Source: Mesorhizobium caraganae (lineage in GTDB: Bacteria; Pseudomonadota; Alphaproteobacteria; Rhizobiales; Rhizobiaceae). Taken from it: a stretch of DNA of 64,000 bases. The DNA lies in the NCBI RefSeq assembly GCF_016836705.1, contig NZ_JAFCGY010000019.1:1-64000 (forward strand). The letters run 5' to 3'. Position numbers and translations under genes: made by a program. The notes under the pieces are model-generated. The model was not told the DNA's origin, searched no databases, and worked only from the letters and a program-made list of their open reading frames with translations. Shown here in pieces: positions 25,402 to 34,116 of the stretch. Within the stretch, counting starts at the first letter, position 1. Every line of letters starts with the position of its first letter.

Positions 25402-26921
25402 TGCGGTGTTCTACTCGGTCCTGCGGCCTGTTCGGCCCAGAACGATCGCAGCGTATCGGCGAGGCCGCAATAGGCGCGATAGCGCCTGTCGTAGTGATTC
25501 CGCATCGCTGGGTCCGGACGATAGGCGGCGCTTGACCTGGTCATGGCGTCGACGCCGGCCTCATAGTCGGCGAACAGGCCGGCCGCGATGCCGGCGCCGA
25601 TGGCCGCGCCGAGCGCGCCGGTCTCGCGCGCCTCGGGTACGGTGATCGGCACGCCAAGCCCGTCGGCGAAGATTTGCGGCCAGTGTTCGCTGCGCGAGCC
25701 GCCGCCCGACAGTACAGCCTTGTCGAAGCCGACGCCGGCGTTCTTCAACACGTCGATGTGGCGCCTGTGCTCGAACATCACGCCTTCGAACAGCGCACGC
25801 AGCAAATGGCCTTCTTTGTGCCAGCCGGCGAGGCCGTAGAAGCCGGCGCGGAATTCCGCGCCTTGCCCCGAGCCGTAGAGAAACGGATGGAAAATCGGAT
25901 CGTCCCAGGCCGGCGTTACCGCGCCGACCGCGGCGTTGCAGTGGCCGAACGGATCGTGATGGTGATTGCTGCGCTCGATGAATTCGCGCACATACCATTC
26001 GAGATTGGCGGCCGATGTCGCGCTGGATTCGATGTTAACGAAGCGGCCGGGGCCGAAGCGTGCCACCATGAAAACATTCGGATCGACCACCGGTTCGGTG
26101 GAGAAAACCTGATTGACCGACCAGGTGCCGGCGATGACAGAGGCTTCGCCGGGGCGCACGACGCCGGCGCCCATGGCGCTGGCGACAACGTCGAAATAGC
26201 CCGCAATGACCGGCGTGCCTTCAGCCAGCCCGGTCTCTTCAGCTGCCTTCGCGGTCACCGCACCGGCAATGTCGGCGCTGTCCAACAATCGCGGCAGTTT
26301 TGCCTGCGCATCCTCGATGCCGTAGAGCGCGAGCAGCTCGGCATCGTAGACGCCTTCGGGCATGCGGACGAGGCCACAACCGGACATGTCGGAGACATCG
26401 CTCACCCGCTCACCCGTCAGGCGAAATGTGATGAAATCCTTGCACAGCATCGCCGTGCCGGTCGCGGCATAGAGGTCCGGTGCGTGCTGTTTGACCCAGG
26501 CCAGCAAGGTCGGGGTCTGCGCCGGCCACGGCTTTTGCAGGCAGATGGCGTGCAGTGCCTCGGCGTTGCGCGAAGCCAACGTTGCCGCCGTGCCGGCGGC
26601 GCGTGTGTCGAGCGACTGGATGCCGATCAGCGGCGCGCCGGCGCGGTCGATGAGGTAGAGCCCGTTGCCATGGCCGGCGCAGCCGATGGCGGCAATTTCG
26701 CGCGCGTCGATGCCGGCCTGCGCAATGCAGGCGCGGATGGCGTCACGCGCATCAGCCCACATGCCGCCGAGGTCGCGCTCGACATAACCGGGTTGCGGCG
26801 TGTGCGAGCGGCCGGCGACGGCATGCATGGCGAGCTGCCGACCGGTTTGGTCGAACAGCACCGCCTTGATGATGGTGTTGCCGGCGTCGAGGCCGAGCAG
26901 ATATGCGGCTTGATCAGCCAT
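25398..26921 (-). CDS. FGGY-family carbohydrate kinase
   Basis: This 507-residue protein has the FGGY phosphate motif LGLDAGNTIIKAVLFD at its N-terminus, the mid-domain segment VIAGYFDVVASAMGAG, and the C-terminal signature LSGGGSRSEHWPQIFADGLG. FGGY kinases phosphorylate sugars and polyols (xylulose, ribulose, erythritol, glycerol) at a terminal hydroxyl. The N-terminus with PGYVERD resembles LyxK- and EryA-like members. It overlaps the aldolase by 8 bases and the GMC gene by 4, and sits beside a GlpD-like dehydrogenase, favouring a polyol kinase. Exact substrate is unknown. Confidence 0.88.
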   Translation of the reverse strand: MADQAAYLLGLDAGNTIIKAVLFDQTGRQLAMHAVAGRSHTPQPGYVERDLGGMWADARDAIRACIAQAGIDAREIAAIGCAGHGNGLYLIDRAGAPLIGIQSLDTRAAGTAATLASRNAEALHAICLQKPWPAQTPTLLAWVKQHAPDLYAATGTAMLCKDFITFRLTGERVSDVSDMSGCGLVRMPEGVYDAELLALYGIEDAQAKLPRLLDSADIAGAVTAKAAEETGLAEGTPVIAGYFDVVASAMGAGVVRPGEASVIAGTWSVNQVFSTEPVVDPNVFMVARFGPGRFVNIESSATSAANLEWYVREFIERSNHHHDPFGHCNAAVGAVTPAWDDPIFHPFLYGSGQGAEFRAGFYGLAGWHKEGHLLRALFEGVMFEHRRHIDVLKNAGVGFDKAVLSGGGSRSEHWPQIFADGLGVPITVPEARETGALGAAIGAGIAAGLFADYEAGVDAMTRSSAAYRPDPAMRNHYDRRYRAYCGLADTLRSFWAEQAAGPSRTPQ

Positions 26922-27756
26922 TGTTGTAGATGTCCCAGGCCTCTTCGCCGCCGGCGTCGTTGTGGATCATCGCCATCAGCGCATTCACCACCGCCTTCGG
27001 GTTGGCATGCTGATAGATGTTGCGGCCATAGACCAGCCCTTTGGCGCCTTGTCTGAGCAGAGCCGACGATTTTGCCAGCACCGTCTTCAGGTCGCCCTTG
27101 CCACCGCCACGAACCAGGACCGGCACGCGCGCTGCCTCGACGACGCGGTGGAAATCCTCCGGCCGGTCAGTCGGGTCGGCCTTGATGATGTCGGCGCCCA
27201 TTTCGGCGGCGAGCCGCACCAGGGTCACGATCTTCTCGGCGTCGCCATCGACCTGGTAGCCACCCCTGATATCGTTGGGCAGCATGACCAGCGGCTCGAT
27301 CATCAGGGGCATGCCGTAGCGGTGGCAGGCAGCGCGGACCTTGCTGATGTTTTCGACGCATTGGCGCAACAGCTCCGGCTCGTCGGGCAGCATGAACAGG
27401 TTGACGACAACGCAGGCCGCGTCCATCTCCAGCGCGCCGATGATCGGCTCATCATGGTTCTGCAGCATCGACCACATCACGCGGTGGCGCTGGGCATTGT
27501 AGGGATTGCCCATGTCGATGCGCATGACCAGCGCTGGCTTGTCCTTGTCTGGCCGTGATTGCAGGAGATCGGCCTGGCCGTAAGCGAGCTGTAGCGCGTC
27601 GGGGCCAGCCGCGATCAGCGTGTCGATGACCCTGGGCATGTCCTCCAGGCCGACGAGGAAACCGGGCTCATTGCAGACGCCGTGATCGAGCGCCACGTCG
27701 AGGCAATTGCCGTTGGTGAACATCCGGTTCATCCGGGCTTTGGCGCTGAGTTTCAT
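26914..27756 (-). CDS. Class I aldolase of the DeoC/LacD/FbaB (LsrF-like) family
   Basis: This 280-residue protein has a TIM-barrel aldolase pattern: ALDHGVCNEPG near residue 22, ADIIKADPTDRPEDF with the candidate Schiff-base lysine (~Lys191), and LVRGGGKGDLKTVL and GAKGLVYGRNIYQH near the C-terminus, the phosphate-binding part of the family. LsrF and FbaB relatives cleave or form C-C bonds in phosphorylated sugars. In this operon it sits between a GlpD-like dehydrogenase and an FGGY kinase, which suggests it cleaves the phosphorylated ketose they make. The overlap with the kinase is 8 bases; the gap to the dehydrogenase is 1 base. Confidence 0.85.
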   Translation of the reverse strand: MKLSAKARMNRMFTNGNCLDVALDHGVCNEPGFLVGLEDMPRVIDTLIAAGPDALQLAYGQADLLQSRPDKDKPALVMRIDMGNPYNAQRHRVMWSMLQNHDEPIIGALEMDAACVVVNLFMLPDEPELLRQCVENISKVRAACHRYGMPLMIEPLVMLPNDIRGGYQVDGDAEKIVTLVRLAAEMGADIIKADPTDRPEDFHRVVEAARVPVLVRGGGKGDLKTVLAKSSALLRQGAKGLVYGRNIYQHANPKAVVNALMAMIHNDAGGEEAWDIYNNG

Positions 27757-27757
27757 T

Positions 27758-29476
27758 TTATGCTCCTGAGATCGTGCGTTGGTCGAGCTTCTCTTGCGAG
27801 ACGCCGTGATAGGTGTCGAGTTCGGCGATCAGGTTTTTTATCTCGTCGTCGCGATGCTGGTGGTTCCAGCCGCGCTCGGCGGCCAGAGCATCGGCGATGC
27901 GCTCGATCGACACGATCGAGATGTCGCCGGCAATGGCAAGCGAGGTGCGGCGCAGGACAAGGTCCGACAGACAGGTCACGAATTCATGCCGGACGAGGTA
28001 GACGATCTCGGCCGCCGTGGTTTCGGTCCGGTCGTCGAGCCTGATATCGTCGGGACGTCCGAGACAGAACAGGATGATGTCGGGCGCGCCGCTGCCATAG
28101 CGATCGACGAGATAGGCGGCGCGTTCGCCGCTGATCGCAAACTCACCCGCCAGATCGGCAGCCAGCGACGCCGGGTCGGCGGGGAATCCGAGGCCGCCAC
28201 CGATCGGCAGGGTCAGCGTGCCGCAAAGGCGTTCGCGGCCAAGCTCGGCCAGCACCTCGTCGGCCGCCTGTTCGGCGAAGGCGCGGAAGGTCGTCCACTT
28301 GCCGCCGATCATGCAGAATTGCGGGATGTCGCCGGCGATGCGATGCACGGAATGGCCACGCGAGATCCGGCCGGTGAAGGCATGGTCGCTCTTCGGCAAT
28401 GGCCGGATGCCGCTATAGGTGAAGACGACATCGTCGGCGTGGACGGGAATGGACGGAAACACCAGCCGCGCCGCCGCCAGTATGTAGTCGGTCTCAGCCG
28501 GTTCGCAGCGCACGCGCCCGGCCTCGCTGACGCGGATATCCGTTGAGCCGACCAGCACCTTGCCGAGATAGGGAAACATGATGCAGACCCGGCCATCGGC
28601 GTTCTCGAAGAAGATCATATGGCCGCCGAGAGCCTGGTAGAGCGGCTCGTTGTCGAGGATCAGATGCGAGCCCTTGGTGCCTTCGACAAGCGGTGCCGCC
28701 AGCTTTTCCGATGCGTCGAGCCGGGCGATCGCCGAATCCAGCCATGCGCCCGTCGCGTTGACGATTGCCTTGGTACTCACGGTGAGGCGTTCTCCACCCG
28801 CAGTGTCGGTGAGTTCGAAAGCCGACCCGCCCCGCGCGATATCGGCGCGGTTGAGCGCGAGGCTGTCCGGCGCCAGCCGTGCGGTGTCGCGCAGCAGTTC
28901 GATGCCGAGTCGTTCCGGATAGCTGATCCAGGCGTCGTAATAGGTGGCGGAAAAGCGCAGCTTTGGGTCGAGCGCCGGCCATTGCGCGAGTGTCGCCTTG
29001 GCGCCGCGAAAAGTGTGGCGCGGCAGTAACCGGCGCTCGCGTGTCGTCCAGTCGTAGAGCGCGAGCCCGGCCTTGATCGCCAGCGCGCCGCGGCTGGAGG
29101 GCGTTTCCGACAGCCCGAGAAAGCCCGCCGCGCCATTCATCAGGCCGGAGAAGATAGAGCGGATCGGAATTGTCGTCGGCAGCGGCCGCACCATATGCGG
29201 TGCATTGGCCAGCAGCGCGTCGCGTTCTCGCAATGATTCCTGCACCAGGCCGAACTCGCCATTTTCGAGATAGCGCAGGCCGCCATGGATCATGCGCGAG
29301 GGAGCCGCGCTGCAGCCGGAGCAGAAATCGTTGCGCTCGACCAGCAGCACCCTGAGCCCCTGCAGCGCCAGTTCGCGGAAAACGCCGATGCCGTTGATGC
29401 CGCCGCCAACGACGACCACATCGAACGCGCCGTTGCGGCGGATCTTGTCGAGGATGACGGTTCTCTGATCAGGCAT
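27758..29476 (-). CDS. GlpD/EryB-like FAD-dependent dehydrogenase
   Basis: This 572-residue protein begins with the FAD motif DVVVVGGGINGIGVFRELALQG and LLVERNDFCSGCSAAPSRMIHGGLRYLE, the GlpD signature, and ends with a GlpD-type C-terminal domain. GlpD oxidises glycerol-3-phosphate and EryB oxidises a phosphorylated erythritol in Brucella. Beside an FGGY kinase and a SorC-type regulator, EryB is the closer analogy. ATG 29476 is preferred over a TTG at 29491. It could also be a true GlpD recruited to the operon, but no glycerol gene accompanies it. Confidence 0.86.
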   Translation of the reverse strand: MPDQRTVILDKIRRNGAFDVVVVGGGINGIGVFRELALQGLRVLLVERNDFCSGCSAAPSRMIHGGLRYLENGEFGLVQESLRERDALLANAPHMVRPLPTTIPIRSIFSGLMNGAAGFLGLSETPSSRGALAIKAGLALYDWTTRERRLLPRHTFRGAKATLAQWPALDPKLRFSATYYDAWISYPERLGIELLRDTARLAPDSLALNRADIARGGSAFELTDTAGGERLTVSTKAIVNATGAWLDSAIARLDASEKLAAPLVEGTKGSHLILDNEPLYQALGGHMIFFENADGRVCIMFPYLGKVLVGSTDIRVSEAGRVRCEPAETDYILAAARLVFPSIPVHADDVVFTYSGIRPLPKSDHAFTGRISRGHSVHRIAGDIPQFCMIGGKWTTFRAFAEQAADEVLAELGRERLCGTLTLPIGGGLGFPADPASLAADLAGEFAISGERAAYLVDRYGSGAPDIILFCLGRPDDIRLDDRTETTAAEIVYLVRHEFVTCLSDLVLRRTSLAIAGDISIVSIERIADALAAERGWNHQHRDDEIKNLIAELDTYHGVSQEKLDQRTISGA

Positions 29477-29552
29477 GGCTCTGCCGGGCAAGGTTGGGCC
29501 GTTCTGCCGTCCGGTGGACGGCAGCTCAACTGAGTTTCGGTTATGGATGGCG

Positions 29553-30548
29553 TCAGGCGGCGAGATTGGTCAGATGGCGGCTGGCGGCCTCGCTGATCTG
29601 GTTGATCTCCTGTCCTGACAATCTAATGCGGCCGGCTTGCGCGTTTTCCCTGGCCTGCTGCGGGCTGCGCGCGCCGCACAGCGAGAAGGTGATGCCCGGC
29701 TGCTGCAGCGTCCAGGCAATGACCACCTGTGCCTCGCTGGCGCCGTGCGCCTCGGCAATCGGCCGGATCGCCTCCATCAGCCCTGCCACCTTGCGGCGGT
29801 TGGCCAGCGAGAAGCGCGGATTGTCCTTGCGCTGATCGTCGCCGGTAAAGACGCGGTCCGGACCGATCTTGCCCGAGAGAAGGCCGAGCGCCAGCGAGGA
29901 ATAGCTGAGCACCGACACGTTATTTGCCGCGCAGAAGGGCAACAGGTCGCGCTCCATGTCGCGCACCACCATGCTGTATTCCTGTTGGACGGCGTCGAGC
30001 TGGCCAGCCGCGAGATAGGCCCTCACGTCGGCTACGGTGACATTGCTGGCGCCGATGGAGCGGATCTTGCCCTGGGTCTTGAGCCGGTCGAGCGCTTCCA
30101 TCGTCTCGGCGACCGGCGTCGTCGGATCCTGCCAGTGGGTGATGTAGTGGTCGATATGGTCGGTGCCGAGGCGGCGCAGGCTCTGCTCGACTTCGTAGAC
30201 GACAGAGTCGGTGCCAAGATAGCGATGCACCGGCGCCCCGTCATAGTCGAAGAAGTGGTTGCCCTTCTTCGTGTGCCAGACCAGCCCAAGTTTGGTGGCG
30301 AGCACGACCTTGTCGCGGCGGCCCTTGATCGCCTTGCCGACGATTTCCTCTGACAGGCCTTGCCCATAGGCCGGGGCGGTATCGATCAGCGAAACACCCT
30401 CGTCGATCGAGGCGCGGATGGTGTCGATGGACTGCGCCTCGTCGGTGCCGCCCCACATCCAGCCGCCGATGGCCCAGGTGCCGAGGCCAATCGCGGAGGC
30501 GGAGATTCCCGACGCGCCAATGGTGCGCGTCAACATTTCAGGCGACAT
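29553..30548 (-). CDS. Aldo/keto reductase
   Basis: This 331-residue NADPH-dependent oxidoreductase has the AKR catalytic tetrad region: IDTAPAYGQGLSEEIVG (Asp and Tyr), VLATKLGL (Lys) and YITHWQDP (His). It has the general-stress/sugar-aldehyde type N-terminus (MSPEMLTRTIGASGISASAIGLGTWAIGG, residues 1-29). It overlaps the regulator gene by 11 bases, so it is part of the operon. It probably interconverts an aldehyde or ketone form with the polyol. Confidence 0.88.
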   Translation of the reverse strand: MSPEMLTRTIGASGISASAIGLGTWAIGGWMWGGTDEAQSIDTIRASIDEGVSLIDTAPAYGQGLSEEIVGKAIKGRRDKVVLATKLGLVWHTKKGNHFFDYDGAPVHRYLGTDSVVYEVEQSLRRLGTDHIDHYITHWQDPTTPVAETMEALDRLKTQGKIRSIGASNVTVADVRAYLAAGQLDAVQQEYSMVVRDMERDLLPFCAANNVSVLSYSSLALGLLSGKIGPDRVFTGDDQRKDNPRFSLANRRKVAGLMEAIRPIAEAHGASEAQVVIAWTLQQPGITFSLCGARSPQQARENAQAGRIRLSGQEINQISEAASRHLTNLAA

Positions 30549-31518
30549 TGCGTATGCTCCCCGCATTGCTCAGGACTGCGTTGGCCGTCTCTTCGTCGAC
30601 GACCAGTGATTTCAGATAGGCGCCGCGCAGGGCGGCGCGGATCGGCCAGACTTTTTCGGCGCCGCTGGCCACGCCCATCACCGACCGGCAGCGGCCGAGC
30701 TCCGAAGGCGCCAGCGCCACAAGGCGGTCATTGGGTGGGTAGTCGGCCAGCGTACCGTCGTCGCGGATGAGATGCGCAAGGAACTCACCGACCGCACCGC
30801 TGGCAGCGAGTTTTTCGCGGTCGGGGTCGAGACCCGGGTGAAGGTCGTAATAGCTCGAACCCGGCGTCTGGATCGATCCGACGCCGACCAGCGCGATCGC
30901 GGCCTTGCGCGCCAGGTCGAAGATTTCGCGCACCGAGGCCATCTTCAGCAAAAGGTCACGCTGCTCGCGGCTCTCGGCGAACAGCGGCGCATGTAAGAGC
31001 ATGCTGGTGCCGCCGAGTCGTTCGGCCAGCCGCGTCGCCAGATGGTTGACGTCGGTATAGTGCTTGCCCTGGACGCCGCCGGTCAGCGGCACGACGGTGA
31101 CGTCGAAGGCGCGCTCCGGCTGCAGGTTCTCGACCAGGGCGCTGATTGCCTTGCCGCCGGTGATCGAAATGACGTCGCCGTCGCGCAAGGTCTCGAGCAA
31201 CTGGTTGGCCGCCGCGCGTCCCACCTGCTGCAGCGTGCTGTCGGGACTGCCGGCCACGGTTGGCGTCACGATCGCGCCCGCCAATTGGGCGACTTCGATC
31301 AATTGCTTTTCGATATCGACCAAACGCTGGAACGGGCTCTCGACCGCGATCCTCAGCATGCCGAGCTTGCGCCCCTGGGCAATCAGGCGATTGACCTTGG
31401 ACGCCGACAGATTGAGCGCCGCCGCAATATCGTTCTGCTTCATGCCGTCGACGAAGTGCAGCACCAGCACCGTGTGGATCTGCCGGATCGCCTCGAAATC
31501 TTCCCTGCCGTCCGCCAT
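30538..31518 (-). CDS. SorC-family sugar-binding transcriptional regulator
   Basis: This 326-residue regulator has an N-terminal helix-turn-helix (KQNDIAAALNLSASKVNRLIAQGRKLGML, residues ~27-55) and the SorC/LsrR/EryD C-terminal sugar-phosphate-binding domain with GDVISITGGKAISALVE (~116-132) and LALVGVGSI-type segments. SorC regulators sense a phosphorylated pathway intermediate. Being inside the operon it very likely controls it; the candidate operator is at 35185-35287. Gap to the permease gene: one base. Confidence 0.88.
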   Translation of the reverse strand: MADGREDFEAIRQIHTVLVLHFVDGMKQNDIAAALNLSASKVNRLIAQGRKLGMLRIAVESPFQRLVDIEKQLIEVAQLAGAIVTPTVAGSPDSTLQQVGRAAANQLLETLRDGDVISITGGKAISALVENLQPERAFDVTVVPLTGGVQGKHYTDVNHLATRLAERLGGTSMLLHAPLFAESREQRDLLLKMASVREIFDLARKAAIALVGVGSIQTPGSSYYDLHPGLDPDREKLAASGAVGEFLAHLIRDDGTLADYPPNDRLVALAPSELGRCRSVMGVASGAEKVWPIRAALRGAYLKSLVVDEETANAVLSNAGSIRNVA

Positions 31519-31519
31519 C

Positions 31520-32527
31520 TCAGCCCCGCCGCTTGTTGAAGTAGTAATCGGCGGTGACCGCCGTCAGCAGAATGGACCCGCGGATGATGTCCTGCCAATA
31601 GACGGACACGTCGAGCAGGGCTAGCGAGCTTGAAACGACGGAGAGCAGGATGGTGCCGAGGATGGCGCCGAGAATGGTGCCGGAGCCGCCGGTCAGGCTG
31701 GCGCCGCCGATCACCGCCGCGGCAATGACGTTCAGCTCCATGCCGGCGCCGAATGTCGGCTGGGCCGAGCCGAAGCGGGCCATGTAGATGACCCCGGCAA
31801 AGCCGCACAGCGTCGAGCAGAGCGTTGTCGTCAGGAACACGACCTTCTTGGTGCGGATGCCGGAATAGGCGGCCGCCTTCTCATTGCTGCCGGTGTAGAA
31901 GACTTTGCGGAACATCGTCGTGCGGCGCAGCATGAAGTCGGACAGGACGGTGAAGACGATGAAGATGATGATGACGACCGGAATGCCGCCAATGGCGCCC
32001 TGGCCGATGAATTTGAACTCGGGCGGCAGCGTATAGAGCCCGAGCGGCCGGCCGCCGGTGCCGAGCAGGCAGAGCCCGCGCGCAATCACCATCACCGCCA
32101 GCGAGACGATGAAGTGGTGCAGCCCCACTCTGGTGACGAAGAACCCCATGAAGGTGCCGATGCCGGCGCAGGCTGCAATCGCTGCCAGTGACGCCAGCCA
32201 GGGGTCGACACCGCCGAGGAACAGCAGGCCGGCGATCACCATGGCGAGTGCGGTGACCGAGCCGACCGAAAGGTCGATGCCGCCGGAAATCAGTAGGATG
32301 GTCATGCCGACGACGACAATGCCTTCGACCGCGAAGGCCATCGCCATCGCCCGCATATTGTCCCAGGTCAGGAAATAGGGTGAAGCGAACGACATGACGG
32401 CAAACAGCACGGCGATGATCAGGATCAGGCCGATCTCGCGCATTCGGATCAAGCCGCCAAGCCTTTCGCCGAGCCCCATCCGGGCGGCTCGCGTCGAGCT
32501 GTCCATGCTTTCCCCCACGATGCTCAT
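31520..32527 (-). CDS. Ribose/AI-2-type ABC transporter permease (RbsC/LsrC-like)
   Basis: This 335-residue protein has eight or so membrane segments and the CUT2 permease signature seen as GGIDLSVGSVTALAMVIAG (residues ~80-98) and AAAVIGGASLTGGSGTILGAILG near 260, the conserved EAA-like loop of this subclass. Its ATG overlaps the RbsA-type gene by 4 bases. A single permease gene implies a homodimer in the membrane. Confidence 0.9.
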   Translation of the reverse strand: MSIVGESMDSSTRAARMGLGERLGGLIRMREIGLILIIAVLFAVMSFASPYFLTWDNMRAMAMAFAVEGIVVVGMTILLISGGIDLSVGSVTALAMVIAGLLFLGGVDPWLASLAAIAACAGIGTFMGFFVTRVGLHHFIVSLAVMVIARGLCLLGTGGRPLGLYTLPPEFKFIGQGAIGGIPVVIIIFIVFTVLSDFMLRRTTMFRKVFYTGSNEKAAAYSGIRTKKVVFLTTTLCSTLCGFAGVIYMARFGSAQPTFGAGMELNVIAAAVIGGASLTGGSGTILGAILGTILLSVVSSSLALLDVSVYWQDIIRGSILLTAVTADYYFNKRRG

Positions 32528-34080
32528 GCGGCGCTCCGTTCCCGGTCTTCATCGGCAAGCGATGCCAGGACCATGATGTTTTCTTCCGTCATCGCGTCGT
32601 CGGTGACCTCGCCGGTGATACGGCCCTCGCGCACGATCAGCACCCGGTCGCAGACGCCGATCAGTTCCGGCAGCTCGGACGAGATGACCACGATGCCGAC
32701 GCCGTCGCGCGCCAGCTTGCGTAGGATGCGGTGTATTTCGGCCTTGGCGCCGACATCGACGCCGCGCGTCGGCTCATCGAGGAAGATCACCTTGGGATCG
32801 ACCGACAGCATCTTGGCGATCGCCACCTTCTGCTGGTTGCCGCCCGACAGCGTCGAAACCGGCTGGCCGACATGGCCGCATTTCAGCGACAGCTGCCTGC
32901 CGATCGTCTCGGCCCGATGCTTCTCGCGCCGCTCGTTGATGAGGCCGAAGCGGGTGGCGATGCGGTCGACCGCGAGTGCTGAGATGTTGGCGGCGATCGA
33001 CATGTCGAGGAACAGCCCGTCGCCCTTGCGGTCCTCCGAGAGGTAGACGATCCCTGCGGCGATGCTGTCGCCATAGTGGGTCAGCGACAGCGGCTTGCCG
33101 TGCAGGCTGACATCGCCGGTGACCTGACCCTCCAGCCGGCAGATGCCCTTGACGATCTCGCTGCGGCCAGCGCCGATCAGGCCGCCAATGCCGAGGATTT
33201 CGCCCTTGCGCAGCTGGAAGCTGATGTCGCGAAAGGTGCGAGCCTCGCAGAGGTTGCTGACCTCGAGCAGGATGTCTTCGGACCTTTCGTCGTCGCGCAG
33301 CTTCTCGGGATAGAGGCTGTCGATGACGCGGCCGACCATGGACGCCACCACCTGTTCGGGCGTCGTCGCTGGGATGTCGAGCGTGGTGATGTACTGGCCG
33401 TCGCGCAGCACCGTGACGCGGTCGCAATTGTCGAAGATCTCGGCCATGCGATGCGAGATGTAAATGATGCCGATGCCTTCGCCGGCAAGCTGGTGGATGA
33501 TCTCGAACAGTTTTTGGGCCTCGCGCTCGGTCAGCGCTGCGGTCGGTTCGTCGAAGATGAGGATGCGGCAGTCGAGCGTCAGCGCCTTGGCGATCTCGAC
33601 CAGCTGCTGCTGGGAAATCGACAGGCTGCGCACCATCGCGGTCGGATCGATGTTGCCGAGCCGCGCCAGGATTGCCGCTGCGCGTTTCTCGAGGTCGCGG
33701 TAGTTCATCAGCAGCGCCTCGCTGGCGTTGGTGATCGACATGAAGATGTTTTCGGCCACCGAGACATCGGGGCACAGTGCGATTTCCTGGTGCACGAAGC
33801 CGATGCCGAGCTTTTGCGCTGCCAGCGGCGAGGGGATCGACACGGAGCGGCCGTCGATCTGGATGTCGCCGCTGTCCGGCGGCAGGATACCGTCGATGAC
33901 CTTCATCAGCGTCGACTTGCCGGCGCCGTTCTCGCCGGCGATGGCGTGGATTTCGCCGGCGCGCAGCTCGAAGGAGACATCACGCAACGCCCGGACAAGG
34001 CCGAACGATTTGCTGAGGCCGGATATTGTCAGAAGGGCCGGAGTTTCCACTTGTGCGCTCGCCTGGGAAGGGTGAGGCAA
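32524..34080 (-). CDS. Ribose/AI-2-type ABC transporter ATP-binding protein (RbsA-like)
   Basis: This 518-residue protein has two tandem ABC domains. The first has Walker A GENGAGKSTLMK and Walker B IFDEPTAALTE; the second has the degenerate Walker A typical of RbsA (GLIGAGRSEIVKG) and the signature LSGGNQQKVAIAKML with VIFLDEPTRGVDVGAK. It powers the CUT2 importer. The start is TTG at 34080; an in-frame GTG at 34050 is an equally plausible start. Confidence 0.92.
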   Translation of the reverse strand: MPHPSQASAQVETPALLTISGLSKSFGLVRALRDVSFELRAGEIHAIAGENGAGKSTLMKVIDGILPPDSGDIQIDGRSVSIPSPLAAQKLGIGFVHQEIALCPDVSVAENIFMSITNASEALLMNYRDLEKRAAAILARLGNIDPTAMVRSLSISQQQLVEIAKALTLDCRILIFDEPTAALTEREAQKLFEIIHQLAGEGIGIIYISHRMAEIFDNCDRVTVLRDGQYITTLDIPATTPEQVVASMVGRVIDSLYPEKLRDDERSEDILLEVSNLCEARTFRDISFQLRKGEILGIGGLIGAGRSEIVKGICRLEGQVTGDVSLHGKPLSLTHYGDSIAAGIVYLSEDRKGDGLFLDMSIAANISALAVDRIATRFGLINERREKHRAETIGRQLSLKCGHVGQPVSTLSGGNQQKVAIAKMLSVDPKVIFLDEPTRGVDVGAKAEIHRILRKLARDGVGIVVISSELPELIGVCDRVLIVREGRITGEVTDDAMTEENIMVLASLADEDRERSAA

Positions 34081-34116
34081 CCGCGCCGGGCGGCGCGGCT
34101 GCTCAATTAGGACGGA